From Apus apus (lineage: Eukaryota > Chordata > Aves > Apodiformes > Apodidae), in the NCBI RefSeq assembly GCF_020740795.1, contig NC_067290.1:20717001-20781000 (forward strand): 64,000 nt of DNA, given 5' to 3'. Position numbers and translations under genes: made by a program. The notes beneath the pieces were generated by a model, which searched no databases, was not told the DNA's origin, and saw nothing but the letters and a program-made list of their open reading frames with translations. Positions 1 through 12,022 of this stretch are shown here, piece by piece; within the stretch, counting starts at the first letter, position 1; each line of letters opens with the position of its first letter.

Positions 1-2799
1 GGGGTGTGGCCATTGTGGGCTGTGACCCCCCATGAAAGGGTGGAATGCCTAGTACATTTCTGCTTTGGAGGAGCTGCATGTCATGCTTTCCCTGTCTGCG
101 TTGAACTGTCAATCTCCCAGGACCTTTTGAGGGCTCTTCATGCTCTGGTTGAGGCATTTGGTCAGGAAGGTGCTGCCTGAGTCAGGGGCTTTTCCTTGAT
201 GGAGCAGAGGTGGGTCTGCAGCAGAAGGGGACGGAGCCCCTCTGGACGGGGAGCTCTTCCCACCTGGAGAGGGTCAAACTCATCTGTGGACAGACATAAA
301 TTAATCTTTATTGGGCTAAAGAGGAGTTTCCCCAAGGTGTGCTGTTCTGCAGATACTCACCCTGGAGATCCTGGTTTAGTCCAATTCCAAAGCTGAAGAA
401 ATGGAATGAACTCATTTAGCAGGGCCTGGGCAAGGGAATGGGTGCTGGTGGGGAGCAGCATGCTATCTGTCACCTCCTTTCTGCTCCTCTCTGAAGAAAG
501 ACAAGCTTCTCACCTTCAAATCCTGTCTTTTAAAATCCAAAGCTGGATGATCACATGAATGAGTTCAGGTCCTACAACGATAAAACAGACGTCTGCTGCT
601 GTACAGAAGCCAGTTGGTGACCTTTCCCACTCAGCCTCCCTGGTGATTCACAGGTTTTATTTTTTGCTAAGTACAAAAGCACTTTCCCTGGCAAATGCTC
701 CTTTGCTGAAGGTGAAAATGAATAAAATAAGCCCACAAAACACTGAAAGGAGGGTTAGGTCTTTTCACAGTCATCCTATTTATAACATGAAGCAGCTGAA
801 GTGTGGTGAGCTTGATGGAGAAACACAGGCCCTTCCCTGCCCCAGTCTGAGCTCCCTTCCTGAGCTAATTTCTCTGTGTTTACTGTTGTTTGTTGACCTC
901 TATTTCCAGGAGGGAGCTTCTTGTAGCAGGACTCTCCATCTCTCAATATGCTTACCTCAGTTTCCCTCAATGATTCCGTTGTTTTCGTCTTTCTGTTTTG
1001 CAAACCCAGGCCTGGAGTGGAAAGATTCCCATGAGAAAGGAAAGGGCCCAGCAAGCTCTGAGCTGTTAACAACCTTGAAAGGTACAAATAGAGGCCAAGT
1101 TGATGTTCATAACATCAGCTGCTCTCTGGTGCTGGAGAATATGGAGCCCAGCCCAGCCACATCTAGGCCTGAAATGGAGATAACGTAAGGACCAACAGAT
1201 AAACCAAAGAGTTTGCCTGGTGAGAACTGGGCCTTCGTGGGTTTTCCCAAAGTTTTCCTTTTATTGTCCAATGAGAGATTTTGGAGGTATGGCTAAATAG
1301 ATAAATGACAACAGCCAAACCACTTTATAAAAGCCTGCTCCTCTCTTTGATCAGGACACTCCTGTACACTTTCCCAGGAGGATGCTGGACCTCCTGCTCT
1401 CCAGGAGGGACACCTGCCAGAGAGATGGATTATTGAGAATTAAGACCCACCCAGAGGCACCCAGCTGTGGCCAGGCAAGGGTGAGAGATATTAGCTCCTT
1501 TATTACCTTTATTAGTTAACATTAAGCAATCTTTCATCATTGAGGTTTAGATTTTAAGAGTCTAAAATCCTTTTAAAGTTGATTATTAATGTTCTGGGCT
1601 TAGTATAAAATGAAGTAATAAGTCAGTTGCCAACATTTTAATGGTTAACTTCTATTGTTTGATCTGACGACTAGCAGTACATTTTGTTAAGATACCTTTT
1701 GCATTCTAACCTCAATTCTTGTTTTGATCTCCCAGTTTCCCTACAATTTGACTGTGCTTGTGCCTTTTACTTTAGAACAGTTGAGACCCCAGTGCTATTT
1801 GTAATAACTCTTGTTCTGTGTAGATACATCTCATCTGCTACCTCACCCCATTTGGGACACTTCTCCATAGCCTGGTTTATCCAGGTGATCTCTTTAAATG
1901 ATAGGTCTACTGCTGAGGGCATTTGACTCTATTTTAAAATTCATTACAGAATTGATATATTGCATTTTTCATTTGAAAAATTGCAATCAGGTAGCAAAGT
2001 CTGAATATTCCTACAAGAGTGTAATATCTTTTCTGCCTTCAGTAATCTGAGTCAGTAATGAACTACAGGTAAAATTGAGTGACAATGTGGAAGAAGTAAT
2101 TTATTTGATTATTTTTATCATCTTCCCTGTTATTAAATATCCATGAATATTTTAATTCACCTTCCTGAATTTTTCATTGCAAATTCAAAGATTTCCTGGT
2201 AGATGGGTTGCAGGGCCGTTACATTGGTCCTGCACAGAGCTCTGCCCTGTGGAGCCTGATGGGTTTCTCTGGGATTTGCCTGTTATTTTCCTCACTCAGT
2301 TCATGGTGGATAGGACAAAACCCTGAAGAACAAGTCATTCCTTCATCGTTACTGCTAACTTGAGTATATTTTAAGTTCAGTTCTTTCCTCACACTTTTTG
2401 GTTTAAGGCTCAACTCTCGAGCTTTGTTTGATCCCTTGGCTATGTTTCCCAAACCTCTGATCACATTCCTTGTCCTTTTTCAATTCCCTCCATTTAGCCC
2501 ACAGCTTGGCTAGCATATGGAATATATAATAGAATATATTTCTCCAATATGGGCTTTTTAGGACTGACCTAGTAGAAGTTTTCCCATCCCCAATGATTTC
2601 CTCTTCCAGAGCAGACAGCCCCAGCTCATTCTCCCCATTGTTCCCCAGCATGTAATTACACAATTGATTATTTCTGCCCAAGTAGAGTATCTTGTATTGT
2701 TTCTCCTGATTAACAGGCTTTCTTCAAAGATTACTTCTTCAATTTCTCAAGACCTTTTTGAATTTTAATCCCAGACTCTTTTATGCTTGCAGCCCTTCC

Positions 2800-2854
2800 C
2801 TGCGCAGCGTTATCAGCCCAGGTAACAAGCCTAGTCCTTCCGTCACCTGCGCAG
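2800..2854. promoter_or_regulatory. Twin CTGCGCAG palindromes (candidate regulatory site)
   Basis: The 8-bp palindrome CTGCGCAG occurs at 2800-2807 and again at 2847-2854. Both are CpG-containing sites in a CpG-poor stretch. The TGCGCA core resembles an NRF1 half site. There is no gene next to it, so any function would be distal. This is inference only. Confidence 0.2.
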
Positions 2855-5668
2855 TAATGAGAAGATTAATAATGCTGAGTTCAAGGTAGAGCTCTCTGAA
2901 ACTGTGCTAGATTCCTCCTTTCATTCTGAATAGTTTTCTGGAAGTGAATGGTCTTGTAGGCTGTGAAGCTATCACCAAGTGCCACGATAGTAGCGGAGGC
3001 TAAAGTCAAGCCGTGTCTCTTTAATGTCCCACAGAAGGAGCTGCAAGTGGTGTGGAGCAGTTCAACAGATGCTGTTTGCTGCTGCTCATGCCTTTGGCAT
3101 CTTGGTGCTTTTATAGAAAGATTGTGTGTTTTTCTGTGAGTGGATGGTTTGTGAGCTGGTATGTAAAGCAGTATCTTCTCCTCCCTGAAGGCATGGCTTC
3201 TTTTTCCCTGTCTTTCCCTCTTCTCTCTTCCACAATAGTAGTTAAGATTCTGATATTGCTTCAGACAGTTCCTTAAGTATGCGAAGATAAAGCTCATCAG
3301 CATAACCAATTTGAAAACATCTAAATTAGCTAGGCACTCTCACCATTCCCTTTTTATGAGATTACAATCTTCCCTCTTTGTTACAGTATTACTGTGCCGA
3401 CCATCTGCTCTCAGTTGGCCTTTTTCATGAAGATTGAAGCAAAGAAAGCTCATTAAACACTCAGCTTGCTTGGTTAATGGCTTTCCAACTCCTTTTTTGG
3501 TCTTCCTTTATTACTAATGTACTTACAGAATGATATCTTGTTAATTGCCCCACACTTTGTACTCTGACCTCTCAGACTTCATTGCTGCCTGATGAAATGA
3601 TTGCTGATTTTTTTTTTAAATGCTAAAGCTCAGGTTAAGCAGTGAAATTCCTACACATCAAATTCAGGGAGGATATATAATCAGTTTTCACCTTCCTTTG
3701 TGGGTCAGGCCCCTCATATGAAAGGCAAAGTGGGGGCAGCCTCTCAGCTAACAGCAACCCGAGCACACAGCCTGTCAGAATCAATAGGCAGGAGAAGGAA
3801 AAAGCCATAAGTGAAATTGTTGGCATTATGATTTTTTTTCAATCCAATAATAGGCAATTTGTTCAAATTGCATTAACTTTTTTTCCGAAGTCCTCTTCTC
3901 CTGACTCACTCTATTCTTAGTGGATCACCTAGATTATTTCTTAGGTTTTTGGAGTTCTCTGTGGATTTCCCTTTATTGGTCCCCAGCCTCCATGTAATTA
4001 TTCTCCACTCTTGATCCTTTTAAAATAGCTACTGCAGCCGTTTCACCTCTGTAAGTATGTGCCCTCATAGGTGCAAGAAAAATCCTTCTCCATTACACTG
4101 GGTAGCTTGTAAACAGATTTCCAAATCATTCCAGCCATATGTAAACACACTAGGGTTTGGAGGGGGAAAAAATTAAATAAAAAGTAGTTCTAGTCACAGA
4201 GATGTAGATCAATAGAGTCCTCTGGGCTGGTCTTACTCATGGCCTAGCAGTGTAGATAATGATGTAAAATTTCAGTGTTGCAATCACATTTTTTACTCTC
4301 ACGCTAGAGACTGGGGAAGCGAAGAGAACTCTGATTTGCAAAGCTAAATAAAACAAAAGTGCAGAGGCAGCTGACTGGGCGTGCTGACCTTCTTTTCAGT
4401 TTTCAAGCAATTTGAAGCTGAATCTTACTTAGAACTGGCCATTATCATTGTTTTCTCATGCGTAGCCATTAACCTATAACTTACTGAGGCAAGCAAACTG
4501 TTCTTTGCTAGTATAAAAAAAGCCTAGCCTTCCTCATTTTCTCCTGAAGCGTCTGAAATTGGATAAGCTTTATCAGGTCCTAATACTTCTAACCTGCAGA
4601 AGACCCTGGAAGGAAACAAAAAGGTACGCTGTTGGCTATAGAATGCAAAATGAGTGAGATTTAACAGAAAACTTGGATCTAGCTGAATTCTTGGAAAGTG
4701 AAAAGTGGGAACCTTTGCTACAGGATCCTGACTTTTTCTTGGAGAGCTGGAGGTTGGAACACGTGGGATATCCTAAGCCCAGCCCTAGGGAGCTGGTGCC
4801 TGGAAGCTGCTCAGGTTACCTCTGAGCAATAGCTGCTGCTTGCTAGCAGCTCCCTTGTACCAGGCAATCCCTGGGAATTAATTGGTTGCATGTTGGTAAA
4901 TGCACATGCCAGGCTGCAGGAAAACTGGCTCTGGGGTGTGCAGCTTTCTGGATGCTCCTGTCTGGTGGTCCTTGAGCAGCTCCATCATGTTGTGCCTCCT
5001 CATTGCTCTCCAGATAGCCCAGTTTGAAGGGAGAACTACGAGAACAATCCCCATCTTCCAACCCAAACTGTGTAAGGAAAGATGGCCAAAAAGGGAGGAA
5101 CTGGAGGCAGAAGGTACAATTTTAAATGGCAGCTTCCACCAGAAGTCTTTACTTATGGCTGTGCAGCTCTCCAGCCAGTTGTAGCCTTTTTCTTTTTCTG
5201 GCTCTCTGTCTTTGTAGCTCTTAGCTTGAAGAGAAGAAATGAAAAAGTTGGTTTGGAATCTCTAATTCTGAGTCAGTAGCCCACAGGCAGATTGTTACTG
5301 GTTGATCACTGTGTGAGATGACTGGATTTTCCAGACTTTTTTCAAATGTAGAAGTTTTTTGTAATAACCACAGCCAATGAACTGCAAACTTCTGCAGAAA
5401 GTGAGCAGCCTTTTGGAGGCTGTCAGGAGGAGGGAGAAATCAGGTTGTGTTTTTTGAGCAAGTCAATTTTTTTTGACAAGGGAATTGAAATATAAAGCCA
5501 ATTAAAATGCCAAGGAATTTTCAAAACATAGTCTTAACATAGAAAACATGTCTTTAAAAGGAAATTATGTAAGCAAATAACAAAATCTTGATAGCTGACA
5601 CCAGCTGGAAGTGGTTTATAAGTAAGGGCTGTTTTTCTTCTTATCCATTGCTTTAAGCAGTCTCTCAG

Positions 5669-5713
5669 AAAACAAAACAAAACAAAAAACCAAACAAAAT
5701 AACAAAAAAAACC
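5669..5713. repeat. A-rich low-complexity tract (AAAAC type)
   Basis: About 45 bases of A interrupted by single C residues, mostly (AAAAC)n. It is a simple repeat or a decayed poly(A) tail. No transposon body could be recognised directly beside it. Confidence 0.8.
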
Positions 5714-8676
5714 CTTCCATCTGAGTGAGTAAAGGGTTTCAGGCCTGCCTGTGGTGGTGGGAAGGACGGGCTCTGCAGCGCAAGCACACATGCTTCAGTA
5801 CGTCCTGATATTTTCTGATACATAAACTGCAGAGTAAAAAGACAGAGGATGGTCTAAAGGTCAGTGTCATAAAATCACAGAATCTACTGATTCCACTCAG
5901 AGTTTATGATCCAAGGAAGATCTCTTGTTTCAATTTATAAGATTTCCACAAAGCTGTACTGAAGTTTTAGAGAAGAGAGAGCCATTCCAGGGGGTACATG
6001 TGGTCTGGTCAATTCACTGCTTGCTTGAATCTCCCAAGAAATAATTAACCCATTATAGTATTTTTTGGAGGGAACTCATTTTGGGGCCAGGAGGAAAAAA
6101 TTACCCTTTCTTCCCTTTACAGTCTTTTACTGGAGATATTTAAAGGCAGCTCAGAGCCTTCCATCTCCATCTGTGGAGCCCCGGGAAGTGCAAAGATGGG
6201 CACCCAGTCACACAGTCTGTGATGAGACACCTTTTGTGCCAGACAAATGTTATGGTACCCTGACAACAGGGATGCTTCTATTTTGTTGTTTGCCCTTCTC
6301 ACCCTAGAAAAATAAAGACCTGCAGCTTTTTTAGTTACTTAGTTGGAAACTGTTAAATTGTGCTGAGCCATTGCTCGAAGTAGAGGAACAAAGGGTTGAA
6401 AAGTAGTTTGCTCACTAGTCTCATGAGCTGGAACAGCTCGTTCTCTGCCACCCTCAATGGCCAACAGCCATCAAGAGTGTTTTTCTCCTGAAGGTCAATA
6501 AAAACCCTAACTTTTAAAATATGTTTAGTTTTATATTATATTGGAAAAGCTAAATAATGTTTTAGCTCAAAAAATCTTATTTAAAATGTTTTGACAGGCA
6601 CTTACACTTTCCCTATATACCTTTGCTACAGGACCTGGCTTTTTATCCCATGGCTGCTGTTGGAGTGCCTCTATTTAAAGGCATGTTCTTCAGCTTCAGG
6701 TGCTCCAAGTAAAATCAGACTGAGGTTTGTTTGCTGCCCGTGTTTTTTACTGAGCTGTTGAACTACACTTGCTGAACTTTACCTTGACACTTTAATTTGG
6801 AGGCAATTTAATATGTTCTGACTGAAATTTTTCAAGTGGAAGTCCCAGAGCATCGCAGAAACAAGGCATAGATTTCATCAGTCTTCATCCAGTACCATGG
6901 TTTGGGGTTTTTTCTCAATCTGCCACTTTAGAAACCACGTGGTGTTTCCCTCTGGGTATTTTAACAGCTCATTTTAGTCTTGCTGACATTGCTGTGTCAA
7001 GGTTCATGTCTTTTCTGACATGAAGCTATCAAGTTCTTGCATTTACTCTTCCATTTTACCACTGCTTACAAATGAGGTTTAGAGAAGCTAAAACCTTTCT
7101 GAGTCTAAGGTCTCTTTTATTTGAGTAGTGTTGCCCTTTGCATTTTATAATTGCTGATGTACGGTTCCAGGCGAAAGGCTGCACATCCTTGTAAGACACT
7201 TTGAAGAGTGGCTATTTTTAAATAATTGCTAGAAAGTAAAAATTGTTAAAAATGCACCAGTGGGGCTCTCACAGAATTTAAATTTCTGTACAATGAAAAC
7301 GTTTCAAAGTACACCCTTGTTTCTGTTTTCCCCCACTGCCCATTGTCGGCTCATCTTAAAAGGTAGACCAGAATTTGGCCTGTTAGTGATTTTTTTGGTG
7401 GTCACTGTGTTTCCCATGTGTCTCCTGCCCTTCCCTCCCTCCTGAGCAAGGAGGGGACTGGGTACCAAAGACCAGCCTGCCAGCTCTGCTGGTGCCTTCT
7501 CCAGGCAGCAGAAAGAAACTGGAGGTGTCACTGTCTGCATTAGTATCTCCTCATCCTTGCGTGCAGTCATCTGGCACTCCTCATGAAATTCACATACGTT
7601 TTATTTTAAAAATGTGACAGGAGCATGTTTTTCCGTCTTTTCGCCAGTAAATATAGCTGGAAGGGTGTGCAGGGGAGAGCTGTGCCCCCTCGCTGCTGAT
7701 GCTCCGTGACACGGGGTGTGGAGGAAATTCAACACTTTGTCACTTCAGCAGTTGACAACGTGAGTCACCAGGCAGAGGTCCCAACTGCTCGTGTCGATGC
7801 AGATCCCGGCTCCCCTCGGCAGGCGCGGGGGGTTAGTCAGGCATCCCAGCCCACGGTGCCAACCAGGGATCCTGGGTGGAGGAGGAGCTGGCAGCACTTA
7901 GCAGGATGCTGTGCATCAGTAAACACCATCTTTGGTTTCTGAATGCCTGTACAAGTCGGTTGGATGAAGTGACTCACACAGAATGAAGTTGTGGATGTGA
8001 ATGGTGGCCCAAGCCATGTGTTCCTCATTAAAGCTCAACAGAGCTGAGCTGGGTCTCAGCCCCAGTCCATGTGGGCCACCAGCCTTGGACAGTGCAGAGG
8101 AGCTTGGCCATGGAGGTGGCTTCACAGCCCTCGCTTGTTTTCTCTTCCTGGCAGAGCCTCAAGCTCTTGTTTTGTGGTGCTCATGAGAACAACCTGAGGT
8201 TTACTTTTGGGCTCTAGAGGAGCGTTTTAAGATCCCAGGGGCAAATTTGCACCTTGTGGCTCTGAAACCTTCTGTCTCCTTCTGCCTCGTGAACTGAAGA
8301 CACAGAGGATCAAGTACACAGAGCAGTTTGGGGTGCTTTGATAGGAAAGCTGTTGTAGAACTGAACTGTGCCTCATTGCTGGGCAGCTGGTGGCACAGCA
8401 CTGCTGCTGGGGCCATGGGGGGACACAGCCCCTCTCCTCCCCTGCTGGCACCAGGGCAAGGGCCAGCACTGGCTGCAAGGGGGATGGAGGAGGTGGAACC
8501 CTCTGAGGTGCAGTCAGAGGTGGCTGGTGCCCTTGCCTCTGCGTGTCTGCTGGCACTGGATCCAGCCCTGCTGGCAGCCAGGTGGTACCTGATGGGCCAC
8601 TTGTGTAGAGGAGGAGCAAACCACTTGAAATCTTCCCAGGGGAAATCAAAGGGTCACCTTTGCTCACCTGCAAAGA

Positions 8677-8724
8677 CATTGATACCAGTTCTTTACTTTT
8701 CATTGATACCAGTTCTTTACTTTT
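8677..8724. repeat. Perfect 24-bp tandem duplication
   Basis: A 24-bp unit beginning CATTGATACCAG and ending CTTTACTTTT occurs twice head to tail, at 8677-8700 and 8701-8724, without a mismatch. Exact identity suggests a recent slippage duplication. Confidence 0.9.
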
Positions 8725-9444
8725 CATAGATAAGCCAGGCTTCTGGTGAGGGAACTCTGAAAGCAGCAGATCTAGTACAGGTCTCATATTTGGAACTGAA
8801 GGAGTGCAGTTGTTTATTCATTATCTTTGAGTTTTTAACCTCTTTCCATACCAAAAAATGTGGGAGAAGAATAAGAGATTAAAAATGTTTGAAATACAAG
8901 CTATTCTTTGAATCTCTGACAATATTTTAAAGCTTTTCTTTCTGCTATCTATTTCATGCACTTTAACATCTGTTTTATGATATGATTTTTTTTGCAATTA
9001 TTTTTCATCCTTGATTTGATTTTCTTTTAATAACATTTTTAAGGACAATTTTAGGTGACAAAGATGACTAGCATCCATCAGATAATCCCTATCTGACCAA
9101 GGTGAGTTGTTTTAACAACATGTAGGTGTTGTGCCATAGATCTAGTTAAAGGCTTTATGATTTTAGGAAGTAATATGGTGGGAAAATAACTTTTCAAAGG
9201 ATTCAAAGTGTTAGTTCCAATACTCTTTTCCAATTAGAAGACAATCCTTGGCCAGTCCGTTAAGAGGTGCAGTACCAAGGCACTTGGAGCTGGATCCTTG
9301 CAAGGATGCTGTCGCTGGGGCATTTCAGTTGAAGTCCCAGTTGCTTGGGCCAACTGAAATCATCCCAAGTGCCATGTGAGGGGGGGATTGACCCCCATGT
9401 TCATCCATGCTTCAAATTGTGGAATGAGGGATATTCTCTTGGCC

Positions 9445-9456
9445 AAAAAAAAAAAA
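9445..9456. repeat. A12 mononucleotide run
   Basis: Twelve consecutive A residues followed by four T. A simple repeat, likely length-polymorphic. Confidence 0.85.
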
Positions 9457-10334
9457 TTTTATTATGAATTATGAGTATAATGTGCACTGTCTCATTTTCT
9501 GTTCCAGCTTTTTTCCTCCACTTGCTGGAACAGTCTGTTTTCTGACAGTATTTGATTATTTTGTGCAGCACATAGCTAGCTTTGATAGCAATGCTGGTGA
9601 GTTTTCTCTGAGAATTAGGTATTACTTAGATATACAAGCACTGCTCAGACCAGGCAGTTCTACTTCTGACAAAGGAATGGGAACATAATGGAGTTTTTCA
9701 GTCTTTTCTATTATATATTACCTATATACGGTACCTAGATGCAGGCAAAATATTTCTTTTATTCCCTGGCAGCTCTAAATTGCCTGGGGAAAAACAACTT
9801 TGTTTAAAACAAGAATTATTAAAAATTTTCATTTCACCCCGGAGTCAACATTCCATTTGACCTCACATTAAATATTTCCTTTTAGTTGCTAAGTAATTTA
9901 CTATTTTTTAACATGAAACTCCATTCCAGATGAAACGCTTGGCACAATATATTTTGATGTAACAGAAACATTACTTAAGAACTTCTAAAAAATTAAGGCA
10001 ACTTGCTGAAACCGTTGGATAGTTGGGAAGCATTTCAAGCATCCTGAATGTGTGTGGGGGGGGGTTTCAAAGGGGCAAGTTTCTTAAACTTTTCTCCAGC
10101 TCAAGGTCAGCCCCTGCCATGTGCATATATCATGTTTTGCCTTCAGTTAGACTCATACAGATTTATGTTTTTAAGAGAAGAAATTTCTCCTTGGTGCCTG
10201 AACTCTCTAAAATACAGCAAACGGTAACCCCTAAGTGCAGAGGGGCTGGATGGGGTTGCCAGGGCTGGCAGCACAGCAGGTCTGACCTGCTGACACTGTC
10301 TTTTTTGTCATCAAAATATTCCTATCTTTCCTTT

Positions 10335-10348
10335 CCCCCCCCCCCCCC
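10335..10348. repeat. C14 mononucleotide run
   Basis: Fourteen consecutive C residues in a T/C-rich stretch. It is prone to slippage and to sequencing error, so its exact length is uncertain. Confidence 0.85.
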
Positions 10349-11587
10349 ATGATAGGCTCCCTGGCTTTCTTTCCAGGTAGATTCAAACCTTATTTTATCA
10401 CTCTTAAGCTGAACCTCCTCCCTGATATGATGCCCATGAGCACCTTTGTAGGACTTGATCCATCAGGAGAGCTCTGTCATTTGTCTCTCAGCTACCCAGA
10501 ATTAAAACAAGCTGTTTTTGTTGGCTGTGGGTCTCCACACAGGGAGCCAGCAAAGCCTGCTGTGGGGTGGGACAGCCAGACTCAGGAACATGATGTTTCA
10601 ACAGAGCCATTGTTAAAACTGGACCAGCCTCTCCTCTAATCCAGCACCTGGGAGCTGGGACATGGTGGGAGCTGGAAGGGGAGGAGGAGGATGGTGAGCT
10701 GTGCTGACCTCCCAAAATGTTTTGCCTGGGTTGCTCCAGGTGGGAAGATGAGCTCTTTACTCCTCCATGGGCAGGTATCCCCAAGGGAAAAGGTGACACC
10801 TGAGCCACCCGTGTCCTTGGGCAGCCCTGACACAAGGCAGACCAGGGGACATGGCTTGTCCAGGCACTGCAGTGAGGCCACCAGCTCTGGTAGGAGCATT
10901 GTTGTGCTGTAGTTCGCTGCCACGTATTCTATGTGGTTTAGACTAGATTATGACCTTTAAAAGGAATTAATATTCTTATTTTCTAGTGCTTAAGTATCTT
11001 AATCCTCTCTTTACAGTTCCTTTCAGAACCATTTTTATTATTTAAAGCCCACCTCTGTGTGCCTTAATATGAGGCTCTCATTTGATTTCATTTTATATCT
11101 GCAATATAAATCTTTGATCTTTATTTTAGTTCTGTCTGTAATGCAACCACCAAGGAAAATGCTAAAGATGTCTCTGATTTTCTGTCATTAAAACTGTGAT
11201 TGGGATTTTCATCAAATTCAGTGCGAGGTAATGCTTCTCCAGTCTAGTTCTCACATTTTAAGAATAAAAGTCAACAAAATGCCACTACAGATACTTTCTT
11301 TTTTTGGTGCTGCAAATTGCTTTTTGATGCTTCTCCACTGCTGAAGGAGCACTCCCTCAGCAGTGCCAGGCAGCATCCCTGGTTGCTTCTAGCAAGAATT
11401 GTCATGGTGATACATTCTGTTGACCACATTTTTTGAAGCACAGATTGCTTCTAATTTTGTTCCTTTAATTTACTCTGTGTACTGTAGTATCTCTGTTTCT
11501 TTCTCTTGCTCTCTGCTTTTCTGAGCGTTTCATCATGACAAAATGTAATATATGTGTATATATTTAGGGTCTGCCCTCTCACCTTCA

Positions 11588-12022
11588 CAAAAGCCACGAA
11601 GATGATCAGAGGGCTGGAGCACCTCCCCTTTGAAGATAGGCTGAGGCAGTTGGGGTGGTTCAGCCTAGAGAAGAGGAGGCTCCACAGTGACCCTATAGCA
11701 ATTTTCCAATACCTGAAGGGGGCCTACAAAAAAGCTGGGGTTTGGGTGTATAGTGAGAGGACCAGGGGCAATGGTTTGAAGCTTAAAGAGGGGAGATTCA
11801 GGTTAGACATTAGGAAAAAGTTCTTTCCTGTGAGGGTGGTGAGACCCTGGCCCAGGTTGCCCAGGGAAGCTGTGGCTGCCCCATCCCTGGCAGTGTTGAA
11901 GGGCAGGTTGGATGGGGCTGGGAGCAGCCTGGGCTGGTGGGAGGTGTCCCTGCCCGTGCAGGGGGGTTGTGTCTAGGTGACCTAAAGCTCTCTTCCAACC
12001 AAACCATTCCATGATTCTGTGA
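11588..12022 (+). mobile_element. CR1 LINE, 5'-truncated copy (3' end)
   Basis: This is a chicken-repeat-1 retrotransposon 3' end in sense orientation. Landmarks in order are the AGGGCTGGAGCACCTCCC box near 11.61 kb, the GTTCAGCCTAGAGAAGAGGAGG segment near 11.66 kb, TACCTGAAGGGGGCCTACAA near 11.71 kb, the AAGTTCTTTCCTGTGAGGGTG segment near 11.82 kb, the GGAGGTGTCCCTGCCC box near 11.94 kb, and the terminal CCATGATTCTGTGA at about 12,009-12,022. CR1 copies are typically 5'-truncated and end in a short ATTCTATGA-type repeat rather than poly(A), as here. The fragment carries only terminal, largely non-coding CR1 sequence, so the 140-codon open frame inside it is not a gene. It shares long identical stretches with the copy at 49.6 kb, so both belong to the same or close subfamilies. 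Confidence 0.93.

Larger units (their letters stand above)
1..11587. other. Gene-poor intergenic DNA upstream of GRM7 (distal part)
   Basis: No exon, RNA gene or intact transposon could be supported here. Base composition is AT-leaning with few CpGs, as in vertebrate gene deserts. Open frames are short; the longest ATG-started one (559-1188, 209 codons) has no recognisable domain and looks like chance. Contents worth noting are an A-rich tract near 5.7 kb, a 24-bp tandem duplication near 8.7 kb, mononucleotide runs near 9.45 and 10.34 kb, and two identical CpG-containing palindromes near 2.8 kb. In amniotes the GRM7 5' flank is a long gene-poor interval (established knowledge), which fits. 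Confidence 0.6.

Noticed and set aside
559..1188. 209-codon ATG-started frame
   Set aside because: No recognisable motif, no splice or promoter context, and length within chance for 64 kb read in six frames.
5869..5888. CATAAAATCACAGAATC, like the reverse of a CR1 tail
   Set aside because: Only about 17 bases match and no further CR1 sequence follows.
11554..11976. 140-codon frame at 11.6 kb
   Set aside because: It is a reading through the non-coding 3' end of a CR1 element.
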